From Taxawa tesnikishii (nom. ined.) (Eukaryota > Ascomycota > Dothideomycetes > Dothideales), in NCBI GenBank assembly GCA_030247885.1, contig JAPDRO010000007.1, forward strand, positions 1-64,000: a DNA stretch of 64,000 nt. The letters run 5' to 3'. Made by a program: the position numbers and the translations under genes. Positions 46,851 through 58,587 of this stretch are shown one piece after another (within the stretch, counting starts at the first letter, position 1; each line of letters opens with the position of its first letter). The notes under the pieces were generated by a model, which saw only the letters and a program-made list of their open reading frames with translations, searched no databases and was not told where the DNA came from.

Positions 46851-49057
46851 ATGGCCGCACCGGAGAAGATCGAGACGCGCCTCTTCATCAACGGCGAGGT
46901 ACTCTACCACCATCACCACCACCACCACATCAGCCTCCGGCCCGCCCGTCCGCAGCAGAGAAACCTGTACTGACAACATCCCCCACTCTCCCAGTTCGTC
47001 GAATCCTCCGACAAAAAGACCTTCAAGCTCCTCGCGCCCGCGACCCGCAAGCTCGTGGCCGAGGTCTCCGAAGCCAGCGCCGCCGACACCGACCGCGCCG
47101 TCTCCAGCGCCAAATCCGCCTTCCCGTCCTGGTCCTCCCTCTCCCCGCCCAACGCGCCCCCTACTTCAAAAAGCTCGCCTCCCTGCTGCGCAACCCGGAC
47201 ACAGTGCAGGAGCTCGCATGGCTCGAAGCGAGCAGCATGGGCCGGCCCGTGAGCCAGTACTTCGATGCGTACTTGGCCGCTGATGTTTTCGATCATTACG
47301 CCGAGGCTGGGTGGGAGGCGCAGGGGACGAGCAGCTTGAACACGCCTGGATATATGTGTAAGTTCACTGATGGACTGGTGGGGTGATGCGAGAGAAAGAG
47401 GTTTGAAAGTGCTGGAAGTGCTGCAAGGGATGGGAGGGTTGGCAGAAGGAGGTGCGGGTGTTCGATACGGGTTCTTTGATCTGGTGGACTGCCTGCTTGA
47501 CTGCCCCTCTACGGCAATCGCACGTACAGGGTAGCGAGCAAAGCCAGCTGGATCTGTCAGGCGGCGCGTCTCTCGAGGCCTTTCCCCTCCCCAGGACTCG
47601 ACGATGCCGCCAAATGACCTGTTTCGAACACCGACCGGCGCTTGACAGTCCCAACCCTCTCGTGGGCCACGCCAGAACGCTCATAGTATTATACTGACCT
47701 CGTGCAGGCATGACGCTTCGCCAGCCTTACGGCGTCGTTGCGGCAATAATCCCCTGGAACGTGCCCCTCCTCTTCTTCGCCAACAAAGCCGCAGCAGCGC
47801 TGGCAGCCGGCAACACGGTCGTGGTCAAGAGCAGCGAAAAAGCTCCCTGACATCCGCCCGTATGGCCGCCCTGATCAAAGAAGCCGGCTTCCCACCCGGC
47901 GTCATCAACGTCCTGAGCGGGCACGGAGCCGTCTCCGGCGCCGTCCTCAGCTCGCACATGGACGTGCGCGCCCTCTCCTTCACGGGCTCCGGCCGCACCG
48001 GCCGGCTGATCACAAAAGCGGCCGCCGACAGCAACCTCAAGAAAGTCACCCTCGAGCTGGGCGGCAAGTCTCCCAACATCGTCTTTCCCGACGCCGACCT
48101 CGAGAGCGCCGCCGAGGGCACCCAGTACAGCATCCAGTGGAACTCGGGCCAGGTGTGCATGGCCAACTCGCGCATCTACGTCGAGGAGAGCGCGGCGGAG
48201 CGCTTCGTTGACCTCTTCAAGGCCAAATTCGGCGCCGTCAAGGCCGGCGATCCCACCGATGGGAAAGTCGATCACGGGCCGCTGGCCGACGAGGCCCAGT
48301 TCAAGACCGTGAGTGGGTACTTGCAATTGGGGCAGGAGAGCGGCGCGCAGCGCATCCTCGGCGACGAACAGGGCGACGAGGGAAGCCTGACCGTAGCGCC
48401 GACCGTCTTCACCAACGCGCCCGAGGGCAGTCGGATCATGAAGGAGGAGGTGTTTGGGCCCGTCGTTGTCATCAATACGTTCAGGAGTGAGGAGGAAGTG
48501 TTGAAGAAAGGTATGCCCTTGTCTCTCTCCCTCTCTCTCTTTCTTTCTCTTTCGCCAACGCCAAAAGAAAAAAGAGGAAAGATGTGGAGAGAAAAATTTG
48601 TGTCGAAGCTGACCATGGTGATCACAAAAATTAGCCAACGATACGGAATACGGACTCTACGCCTCCGTCTACACCAAGGATCTGGATAGGGCGATGAGGT
48701 GTGCTAAGGCGTTGGAGTCGGGTTATGTGGGCGTGAACTGCACGAGGTGAGTGCGGACTTCTAGCCCTCCCCCACCCTTTTTTTGGTTCGTCTCCTCGGC
48801 CTGGTTTGTAGTGGTTGCACGTGGATGCGAGACAAAGACGAGCAGGATGGCAGAGTCAAAGACGAGCAAAAACCGGGTGCGCAAAGGTACGGAATCGATG
48901 CTGACGCGAAGTGAAAAACCAGCCCGAACACCGCGAGAGATATGCCGTTTGGTGGATACAAGGCCAGCGGCGTCGGGAGGGAGGGATTCGGTATTCAGGG
49001 AGCATGGGCAATTTTCTCGAGACCAAGACCGTGATGATCAAGGTCAGTGGGCTCTGA
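46851..49057 (+). CDS. Aldehyde dehydrogenase (NAD(P)-dependent)
   Basis: Five exons (46851-46898, 46995-47357, 47708-48510, 48635-48746, 48923-49057) give about 487 residues, normal for the family. It oxidises aldehydes to acids. Motifs in order: LFINGEF at the N-terminus, PWNVPLLFF, the cofactor loop [16 protein letters not shown], the general base in [14 protein letters not shown], the nucleophilic Cys in [20 protein letters not shown], and [14 protein letters not shown] before the C-terminal oligomerisation strand. The frame slips three times, at C3 47148-47150, C3 47845-47847 and G3 48998-49000. One added base in each gives continuous family sequence. Introns 1 and 3 hold a CAC/CAT microsatellite and a CT-rich tract. 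Clearing aldehydes made by the neighbouring cleavage oxygenase is a reasonable inference. Confidence 0.92.
46906..46930 (+). repeat. CAC/CAT microsatellite in aldehyde dehydrogenase intron 1
   Basis: Run of CAC units with a CAT interruption, wholly inside the 96-bp first intron. Confidence 0.7.
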
Positions 49058-49548
49058 GTTCCCCAGAGAGAACTGCGTGAGCTGTTGTGGTGGGCGGAAC
49101 GCATTGATCCTTTGGCGATGGATGCGGTTTGCCCGTTCGGCGAGTTGTGGGTTGTGGGATGTGGGATTTGGTCGTGGCGAAGATGGACGCAGTTGTCAAG
49201 ACGCAGATCGCGTCGTGTCTGAAGGGTAGGATGCCAGAGCATCTGATGTACATAGGATGGCAATGTCAGAACGGAACAAGACACACTCCTCGTCAGCCGA
49301 TTCGAGTAGCACTTCACGGTGCCGTCATCTGCGGAAAGAAAGAGGGATAGACGGAAATGGGTATAGATCATGACATCTCAGCGATTGATGAATCCGAGAC
49401 TGATCCTGCTGAGCTGCGGAAGTAACAACCCCTTCAGACGTCGCGTATCATAACGCTGTGAGAATGCTCATCCCACACGTCTTAACGCTCGCCCATTTTC
49501 CCACGCATCCCTGCTTTGTTCTTATCGACTCCCCGAACCCTTCGTCGC
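49058..49548. other. Intergenic between convergent genes
   Basis: About 490 bp separating the ends of the aldehyde dehydrogenase and the acyltransferase genes. Nothing recognised. Confidence 0.5.
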
Positions 49549-51271
49549 TCACCACCCATACCTCACCCTCACCCTGTCCACCAGACTGAAACCCAAAGGC
49601 GACTTGACGAACGCTCCACGCACAGCAGCATGATCCTGCCAGTACATGAGCCCATGACTCCGCACCGTAGCCATCCACACGTAGCCCAGACCCCTATTCC
49701 TCGTCAGCGTACATCTCCCATGAGCGTTCCGGGAAGAGACGAAAGATGTACAGCACGCACCTCCAGTACCAAGCATCCTGGAACCCGACGCGCTTCCCGA
49801 GCAGCACGGCCTGATCCTCGACGAAGATGACGAGGACCTGCTGCATATAGTACCAAAGATCCCCGCTGTGGTCGCCGCCGGCGATGAAGGAAGCGTAGCC
49901 GTGCAAGGCGTAGGCGACGGAGAAGGCGACGAGGACTTGGGCGTAGTTGCTCGCGAAGGAGCCTTTGCGGAGCTTGAGCACGGAGCTGGATCGGGGTGCG
50001 CATCAGTTCAGTTCACTCTTCCTCTTCACCTCCCCGCCCCCCCCTCCCCCCAAAAAAGAAAAGAATGAAACCCGGTGGCCGTGCATGCGTCGAACGTATC
50101 AAAGCCTCCCTACCCGCCCACCGTATGCAGACCCGGTTCAAAATCCGATGGGGAGAAATCGGGATATACAACTCACCGCACGAGCCATCTACTCGGCGGA
50201 GCGGCCGCGCCGCGCATCATCTGATGCCAGGTGAACTTCCAAAACCGGCGGACGGTGTAGGCCTCGCGCAGCGGGCCGAAAAGCGGCGGCCACTTTGCCG
50301 GATCGTGGAGCCCCGTGCCCACGCTCACGGCGGCGAGGATGCTGAATAGCAGTTCCATCGTCCAGCGGCTGGTGGTGTAGAGGATGCAGGCGAGGAAGAG
50401 GCCGTGGGGGCGCGGCATGTCTGGGATGGGGTGATCAGAGTTCTCTTTATCCGGCAGCAGGGGGATTGATGGGACGGATGGTATGGAATGTACGGATGGA
50501 TGGGTGGATGGATGGGGGAGTTTTGTTTTGTACTCACCTTGCATCCTCTGCGTGACGGGCAGCGTGCCCAGGGGTGTGGATCGGATATACGAGCTGGCCA
50601 AGTCGATGGCGAGGACGCGCCAGAGAGCGCCTCGGAGCATGTCGCGCACGAACTTCCAGCGAGGGTACGTGGGCGGGACGCCGGGGACGGAGATGCGGAC
50701 GCGGAAGTTCCAGCCCACGCCTCTCGCGGTCATGAAACCGAGCTCGAGCGCGTCCAATACCGTCGTCAATACCCGCCTCTGTTTTTTCCGTCCCTCAACA
50801 ACGGTCTTGCTGCTCCTCCCGTCACGGCTGACCTCCTTCGTTACTGTTGCTGCGTCGTTTTTCTTCCTCTCCGCGATCGCCCTTGCCTCGTTCGCGGGCA
50901 CGCTCCTCTGAAACTCCGTCGCATCTTGCAGGAAGTTGATGCAGGCGATCCTCCACGTCTGGTTGAACAGGGTCGTCCCGAAAATATATACGGCCATGTA
51001 GTCTCCATTGACCTTTGTTTCAGTCGCCCGTCAGCTTGGCACCGGGGAGAGAGCGAAGGGACCCGGATGGACTCACCGTCGGGCGGTTCAGCGAGTAATA
51101 TACGAAGAAATAGAGTGCGTACGCCAGAGCGAATGTCTTGAGCGGCTTGCTCTGCGTTACGCCCGCGAAACCGCAGAGCAGCTGCAGGCTGGGGCCTAGC
51201 CAGCTTGGCGCCGTCGTAGTGGTTGGGGTGATGGTGATCGGGGCTTCTGCCGTCGAGATGTTGGTGTCCAT
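49549..51271 (-). CDS. Wax-synthase-like membrane-bound O-acyltransferase (MBOAT)
   Basis: Five exons on the minus strand (51271-51077, 51012-50538, 50420-50177, 49985-49761, 49699-49549) give 429 residues with no frame damage. The family hallmark is the block PAKWPPLFGPLREAYTVRRF followed by WKFTWHQMMR, which carries the catalytic-type His. Hydrophobic helices surround it (FALAYALYFFVYYSL, MELLFSILAAVSVGTGL, VLVAFSVAYALHGYASFIAG). The last intron is only 61 bp (GTGCGT to CGAG). Without it the frame ends early at 49694 (YADEE); with it the protein continues RNRGLGYVWMATV to the usual C-terminus. Fungal relatives acetylate terpenoids, polyketides and trichothecene-type alcohols in secondary metabolism, and others make wax or sterol esters. 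The substrate is unknown. Endoplasmic reticulum membrane is likely. Confidence 0.82.
50465..50520 (+). repeat. GGAT-type microsatellite in acyltransferase intron 2
   Basis: Imperfect GGAT/GGAC repeats (GATGGGACGGATGG, GGATGGATGGGTGGATGGATG) inside the intron. Confidence 0.7.
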
Positions 51272-53537
51272 ACTGAGCCACCCTTGTCCGTTGACCGGTT
51301 CGATAGGCGCTGTCAGACCAGGTTACGCGAGCACGGGCGATGTTGACGGTAAAGAGATTGGTCGCTGGTGAAGCGCGACCGGCATGCGTGTCGGTGCGAG
51401 CCTTTGCAAGATGGGATTTGGGAGGCTGCGGAAAGCCTCTCCATGCAAGAGAACGAAGACACAGATGCGACAGCTGAGGAGATGAAAACTGGAACACCCA
51501 CACATGCACGAATAGACCGCTTACCTTTATCCTATCACTGTTATGCAGGATTCATATGAAGCGCGCTATTTGTCGATCATAGCCCGCTCCGCTTACGTGA
51601 GGTGTTTGAGTGCAATTGCTGGATGTCGCTTAGCGCTCTTAAGGCAATCCGAACCCGAGCCTATATCGTGGTATACGGAGGATGAACTTGTGTACTCTAG
51701 GCGGTGTGTTCACCGAGGTTTGCGGGTCTCTGTTTCGGGCCTGACGCATTCCATCAATCGACAAGGATCACGTTCTTTTGAAGAGGGAAGGTCTGGGTGT
51801 GCAAGAACCGAGTCCGGGGTACCGGATCTGCGGGCGGCAACCCTGCCGAAGATGCCCCGGACGCGTCTCCTTGTGTCTTCTTGCGCCATTCTTTGTTCGG
51901 CCACTTCCTCGTCAACCACCAGTATGTCATGATCCGAGTCTTTAGCAACTGCCGATGCAAATGCCAACGACGTGAAATGCTCAAAGGTCGAGTGTCGTTT
52001 AGCACTCATGCCAAACTAGCCACGGACGCATCCGATTATGTGCTCCCCTCCGCGTCTTATGTATAGCCTCGTTCGCACCAACGTTGGCCATTTCAAGAGC
52101 CGGATCGTTATCAAGACGCTACTTACGTCGGAAGAGTTGACCGATCGGAAACATCGAGGGGGATATACGCTTGTTCGTGAGAGCCTTCCGAAGGGAAGGA
52201 GCTTCCGGCCTGAATAGGAGAACGAGGGTTAGACAACCGTGCAATGTAGGTGAACAGGTTGCATCAGTGGTCTCCGACGCCGTCTCCACGTTCGATCAGA
52301 CATTGACTGTACTGTTACAATCGCTCTCATGGTTGGTTCGGTCAGTCATCCTACACTGGAAAGAGGAGTGCGAAGCGGTCAGCAAGTATCACAGACAAGG
52401 AGTGTGAGAGTGAGAAACACAAGACAAGGATAGCCAGCAGCTGTGCGAAAAAGTCAGGCGGTCGGTGACGAGAGGAACCATAAAGACTCGGCGGCCCGCA
52501 AAGCCAAGAAGACGATGCGCGGTCGGCGTCTGGAGAGCGTTTGGGCGGAGATGGTGGTTCTCGGTCGACGCTGGAGCTCGCGGTGTTGAGTAAGAGTGGA
52601 GATGAGAAGGGAGAGCCCGCAACGAACTGGAGGAGGAGCTGAGAATGGAGAGAGCTGGAGGAGCTGGAGGAGCCGGAGGAGCAGGGCGGAGATGGGATGG
52701 GAGAAGAGTGGGTACGTTAATCAAACAGTGGACCAGTGAACCAGCGGACACTGGGAAAGAGGGAACAGGGAAGAGTGGAGTCGCATCTGACAATGAATGA
52801 TGGCGGTTTTACGAGTTCGTCTGCGCGATATACCAGGTTTTCTGTGTTGCGGTAAACGGCTGACGTCCTGCCCTGTCTCCGTTGCGCGGTTGGTGATATT
52901 GACCCACTACTTCGACCTGTTTGGCACGGTATAGCGCACGCTTGGACGCGGTATACGCTCGCTGCTCGTCATTGGGAAGTCGCGGATTTCCCCATTGGAC
53001 GAGGTGGGGCAAAGTCGCCCGCCCGGCATCTTCCAGCACTTCCCAGCTCTGCCATACTCTGCTGGTTTGGGAAGGGACGATTCGAGGGCCCACTGCGGCT
53101 TAGGCCATCCTGGCATCCACCGAAGTTCAGCCACTCCAACTTCCGGCGACCGGCAGAACTTTGACCCTGGCTCATGTCACATTGCCTGCCCTGGCCCTGG
53201 AGCGCCAAACCCGCGCACACACAGACCCCCGCAGCCACCCCGTGATACATCTACACGAGTCAAGGCTCCACCTACGTCAGTCGGTGAACGATAGGGCATG
53301 CACTTCGCGACTCGTACCAAACGCCGACGCATCGTCGTCCTGACCAATACAGATAGTATATATACATCGTCAACGTCCCGGCCCATCTTCTTTTCTGTTT
53401 TGTTTCAAATCCGTAGATCAGACATCAGGCATACACAACAAAATCCATCCGACACCGCGCCAGGGGTTCGGTCACAAGCACCGCTCTTCGTTCTTCACTT
53501 CCATCCTGGTTCCTGGCACTGCTCGCATACCACAGCC
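51272..53537. other. Intergenic upstream of the sugar transporter
   Basis: About 2.3 kb between divergently read genes. A GGAG/CTGGAG-rich stretch lies near 52.6-52.7 kb. No gene recognised. Confidence 0.45.
53357..53366 (+). promoter_or_regulatory. TATA-like element of the sugar transporter gene
   Basis: GTATATATAC sits about 175 bp before the ATG. It is compatible with a TATA box and a leader of about 140 bases. Confidence 0.35.
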
Positions 53538-55345
53538 ATGGCAAGCTCATCGAATCACAACGAAAAGGATTCCCTCGACAAGGGGCATTCCGTCGACAAA
53601 AGCCGCCAATCCGGCGATGTCGCCCATCTCGAACATACCGAAACAATCGGGCCAATCCCCACCGCTGAACTCCCCAATGCCCTCGCCGAGCAGGTCTCCT
53701 ATGGCGAGAGTGGTGTTCGCGGTCTCCTGTCATCCCCTACGTCTTCGGTGCCGCCTTCCTGGCTTCCCTGGGCGGCTACTCCTTCGGCTACGACCAGGGC
53801 GTCATCTCCATCATCAACGTGATGCCGCAGTTCATCGATGCCTACCCTGAAATTGGCAAGGGCGGCTTCTACACAGGATTCATGACTGCCATGCTCGAAC
53901 TCGGCGCTTTCATCGGCTGCTTCTTCATGCCTAAGCTCGCGGATAAGATCTCGAGGAAATGGGCGCTGAGCGTGGTCGTAGTCATCTTCACGATTGGCGC
54001 CATCATCCAGACTGCTGCTCCCAACTACGGCGCCCTGGTTGCTGGTCGCTTCATCTGCGGTATTGGTGTTGGTACCCTTGCTATGGTTCGTTCCTCTGGC
54101 CAATCAGTCACCCCTTCCACTCCTCCCAGTCCTTTTTGCTTACACGACACAGGGCGCACCAATCTACATATCTGAAATCGCTCCCCGCATCTCCGCGGCA
54201 CCCTCCTCGTGCTTGAATCCATCTCCATCGTCACTGGTGTGGTCATGGCCTACTGGTTCGTCTTCCATCCCCTCTTTCCCATGCCTGTCCGCTAACACTG
54301 ATTTTCAAGGATAACCTACGGCACCCGCTATATCTCCTCGGAAGCATCCTTCCGCCTCCCATTTGGCCTCCAGATGATCTGCTCCACGATTTTGGGCGTT
54401 GGGATCCACCTCTTCCCCTACTCCCCGCTGGCTCGCCATGGTTGGCCGCAAGGAAGACACACTCACCACCATCGCCAAACTGCGCCGTTTACCCACCACT
54501 GACGAACGTGTGCAAACAGAATGGCGGGGCATCATCGCCGAGACAGAATTCCAGCAATTGATCCTAGAGCGCATGCACCCGGGCAAGACCGGCCTGAAAC
54601 TGGAGATCGCGACCTGGCTGGACCTGTTCAAGAAGAAGAACTGGCGCCGCACCGCCGTCGGCTGCGGTGTGGCCTTCTTCCAGCAATTCTCTGGCATCAA
54701 CGGCTTCATCTACTACGCGCCAATCCTGTTCCGCTCGATCGGTCAGTCCGACGAATCATCCCTGGTTCTCTCGGGCATCTTGAACATCGTGCAACTGGTC
54801 GCGGTGCTCGCGTGCTTCTTCATCATCGACCACGTCGGCCGCCGGCCCTTGGCCATCTGGTGCGGCTTCGGCATGGCCGTGCCGTACATCATCATGGCCG
54901 CCCTGGTGGGACTGTATTCGGCCGACTGGGCGAGCCACGTCAGCGCAGGCTGGGCGACGACGGCAATGGCCTTCATCTACATCTTCACGTACGGCATCTC
55001 CTATTCCCCGTTGGGGTGGGCGTTACCCCCGAAGTCTTCAGCAACGCCTCGCGCGCAAAGGGTGTCGCGCTCTCGACCGCGACCGTGTGGTTGTGCAACT
55101 TCATCGTCGGCTTGATCGTTCCACCCATGATCGAACAGGCCGGCTTCGGTACGTACGTTTTCTTCGGAATCATGTGTATCCTGAGCGGCCTCTGGGCCTG
55201 GTGGCTAGTGCCCGAGACAAAGGGCAAGACGTTGGAGCAGATGGATAAGGTATTTGGCGATGACAGCGCTGCGCAGGAGAAGGAGATTATGCGCGAGGCG
55301 GCCATGCAGGCGCGCCGGGAAGCAGCTCAGGTTGAGAAGGTCTGA
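53538..55345 (+). CDS. MFS sugar transporter (hexose/sugar:proton type)
   Basis: Three exons (53538-54085, 54153-54255, 54310-55345) give about 563 residues and twelve helices. Family signatures: FLASLGGYSFGYDQGVIS in helix 1, AGRFICGIGVGTLAM and PIYISEIAP around helix 4-5, FQQFSGINGFIYYAP in helix 7, DHVGRRPL after helix 8, and WWLVPETKGKTLEQMDKVFG at the C-terminal end, followed by an acidic/Ala-rich cytosolic tail. It moves sugars across the plasma membrane; which sugar cannot be read. The frame slips four times, each in a C run: 53735-53738, 54183-54186, 54423-54426 (two bases lost) and 55026-55030. Restoring them gives unbroken family sequence, so I regard it as a functional gene affected by assembly errors. 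Confidence 0.88.
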
Positions 55346-58300
55346 TCGCACCAATCACTTTTGAGCGATGATTTGAGTTTGCATAGAGGAGCTTTTGGAT
55401 GATGTTTGCCTTTGCGCGGAGTTTGGACACCTCTCTCTCTCTCTTGCTCTATTGTTCTATACCCTGAAATCAAGCCCTCGAGTCTGTTAGGAATTCCTCT
55501 TCCGCTACGTTGCTTTTCTTTGGACGTGTCGATTCTCCATGCAGACTCCACAGACTCCCAATGATTGTTGCAGCAAATAACGCCCACGCACTACCATAGA
55601 CGTGCCTGATTACGCCCAACGCGGCTGCAGCACCGCGTACGTATCCACTCAGGTGAAAACCCTTCGCGATCGCCTTCCAAGCTGCTTGCGGAGCCGCACG
55701 GGGACATATCATGGCCAACCACCACTCGCACACCGGATCCTTCCCCGCGAGGATCGACAGGAGGCAGGGTACCACGCCATCTCTCCCAGAAAATCCTAGG
55801 AAATGTGCAAGGCCCGGCAAGAAAGATCCGCGCTCTTCCCTCGCCATGCCGCCCGAGCCGGTGAGCAGATGTCACAAAGGTCACATCTGGAAGACGTATC
55901 TGTACCGCTCTGAGCTTCTGACGCCTCAAGTGTTTGCGAGTCGGTATCGATATCTCCTTGCCATTTTCGGTCTCTGCTTGCGGCTTGGATTGGAGACGGC
56001 GGTCAGGTCCGGCGTGTACGGGCTGCGAGCATACGACTTGATCATCCGACAGTACCTTCGCCGATAGCACCATGGCTGTTCCTATACGAAGAGTTCGGGC
56101 AGCTGAAGCTGGAATACGGGCATGGTTGGCGCTGAATCTCGACTGAGAAACGGAGATGGATTAATGATGAGAAGGCGTTCCGTTCGCATTCATCTGGCGT
56201 GCCAGGCCTACCCTGGGGGACCAGCAAGGGTCGGAGGCATCACTATTGAGGAGAATTCGCATGCGTTGGGCAATGTTCTCTTCGGTGTTGATGCTTGCAG
56301 CATCTGGGATGCGGACTATAACGCTGTGCTCGAGTGTGAGCAGGGTTGGCAACAACTGAGTATTCAATCGGTAATATTCAGTGGAATTGCTGGATATCCA
56401 GCACCGAACACTCACTTATTCAGTTATTCAGTACTGGACATACTGGATGAAACCGGTTGAGTATTCAGTCACTGCCAACAACGCTGGACGTCAGCCGCGG
56501 ATCCGCCGTTTGCTGCATTATTTCCAGCGTCTCGATCGATCGTGTACGGTCGTGGGCGTTGAACGGAACATTGTTTGAATTCTCCTGTTCAATGTGTTGT
56601 TTCCATTATGACACCTCGACCATTTCGCTGTGTCGGACTATACTCGTTGCTGCCTACATGCTTGCGCGCCGATCATCGTTCTCTAGGGAGAGACTTTGGT
56701 CAAGACAACCTCCCACCCACGGGCACTCTTGTCAGCATGAAGAGCTTGCAGGCGCATCTACAGGGTGGTGCATCAATGTCTCTGGAGCGGTGTTATCCTG
56801 AAGGCGAAACTTATCCTCGTCCTCTGAAATCTCTGCAGGAAGCAACTCAAAGAGGTCGGACTGAGGAAGACCAATCACATCGATTTTGCCGCATACCGCC
56901 ACCCTTGGAACCAGAGAGGTCGACTTCTCTGGAGACAACTGTGCAGCCCTTGAAATGCTTAAAGCGTGCACTTCTCTCAGCGCTCTCACCCCGCCCGTGC
57001 TAGCGTGGCTTCCGGTAGATCTCGAGCTTTGTGGCTCCGGATAGCACGGCCTCCCCGATCCTCATGGCTGCTCCCGGCTCCGGAATGTCGCTCAGTCCGT
57101 CCCGGAACTGAGGTCGGTCGAGAGATCCAGAGAAGTCGACTCCGGGCCTCACAGGCTTTATAACCATGTACGCTACGGTAAGTTTGATCAAGATGATTCC
57201 AACTATTGGAAGGTCTCTAGGACGACGACTCGCTGGCTGGTTGCTTGAGCTGATGAAGAAGAGACCGGTTATCGTGCTAGGCGCGCAAGACGGAGTAAAA
57301 TGGGTGTGCGAGGACGAAGGAGTGGATGATTCAGGCATGAGGGTAGATGGAAGGGAAGGGTGGATGGCTTATGGACATGACATCGGTCTGATAAGGAATT
57401 CGGGACATGAGGTGAGCGGCATTTGATACATTAAGGCCCTGCACGGCGCTCTTGTTGGCGTCTTTCCGCCTCTCTGAACTGATGGGGCGTGGTTGGATGG
57501 AAGAGAGATGGTATGGTGATCGAGTGTAATGGTCTACGTGCGTACAGGGGCTTAGGCTGGGGTTAACCAGTATTTCTGGGCATCACAAAGTACAGTCCTG
57601 CGGTGGCAGTCTTTGATGTGAGTACCGCGCCCGTTCATTCCGAGGGTTGCTTCAAGAGTTTGATCAAGTTACCTACCGTTGGGTTAGCTGATGGCAGTTC
57701 GTTCTGTACTTAGCGACATCCAGATGTCTGATCTTGTCACGTTTGGCTTCACCAGTCCTCCCGACGACATTGACACGAGCCGTCATTTTGACGGTCTGAA
57801 GCCTGAGAGGAGCCTAGAAGCGCACGTGATATCCCTGAGGGACTGGTTAGCAGGCAGCCGTGATCGCTGTCATGTTGCATGGCAGAAGGTGTTTTTGCAG
57901 ATGCATGTGGACTGATCTCCTCCTTGTCACAAATGTGACAACCGTCACGCCAGAAAAGACAAGCGGTACGGTTGAGCTCGACCGTTCGATGAACGAGCGT
58001 GCCGTTTCGGCTGTAGGTTCCGAATGGAATGTCGTAGATCAGGAGATGATTTTCAATCAACAGTCCGTAAAGAGATGGCAGACACCGGTCGGGGATCAAG
58101 TTTGAGCAGTGGTGAAGGTTGCGTGGGAAAAGCGGCCACCTCGGCCTCTGAGTCGCTTGCCGTGCTCTGGTATAGTGTACTGGGGTCCTTTGGCGCGATT
58201 GTCTCCGGTAAGAATGTTTCGTAAAGCCTTTGGAGACCATCTCTTTGATGGGAGACACGGAAACGACATACCGTGTGCCCTCGAAAGCACCCATATCTGC

Positions 58301-58587
58301 TTCACACCTTCACTATGGTTCAAGCCTGCGATTGTTGGCTGATCTCGATGCAAATCGATTCCATCAGTCGAGCTGTGAATATTGTGACGTAGCTTGTCAC
58401 ATGGACAAACGCAACCTGGTATTCACAACTGACAAATCCAATGTAGCCAAAGCGAACAACCAAGGAAACACTAAATCCACTTACCGTCCTCCGAGAATTT
58501 CTACCCTTCCAGCTTGAAATCGCTCGATTTAGGAACCACCTACACTGACCTTCCGCTCCCTCCTTTAGACTCCTCAGCAGCGTCAAG
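55346..58587. other. Long gene-poor interval
   Basis: About 3.2 kb without a recognisable gene. A CT microsatellite lies at about 55,430-55,446. Repeated ATTCAGT words and a perfect 14-bp palindrome (GCTGGATATCCAGC) lie at 56.36-56.48 kb. Minus frame 57749-58294 (181 codons) lacks domains. Confidence 0.45.
56389..56402. repeat. Perfect 14-bp palindrome among ATTCAGT repeats
   Basis: GCTGGATATCCAGC reads the same on both strands. Within about 120 bp around it the word TATTCAGT or close variants occurs five times. Role unknown. Confidence 0.5.

Noticed and set aside
46906-46930. CAC repeat as a poly-histidine coding segment
   Set aside because: It falls inside a GT-AG intron of the aldehyde dehydrogenase whose removal joins INGE to FVES in the correct frame.
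57749-58294. 181-codon minus-strand frame in the 55.3-58.6 kb interval
   Set aside because: No recognisable domain or conserved motif. Kept as unannotated intergenic.
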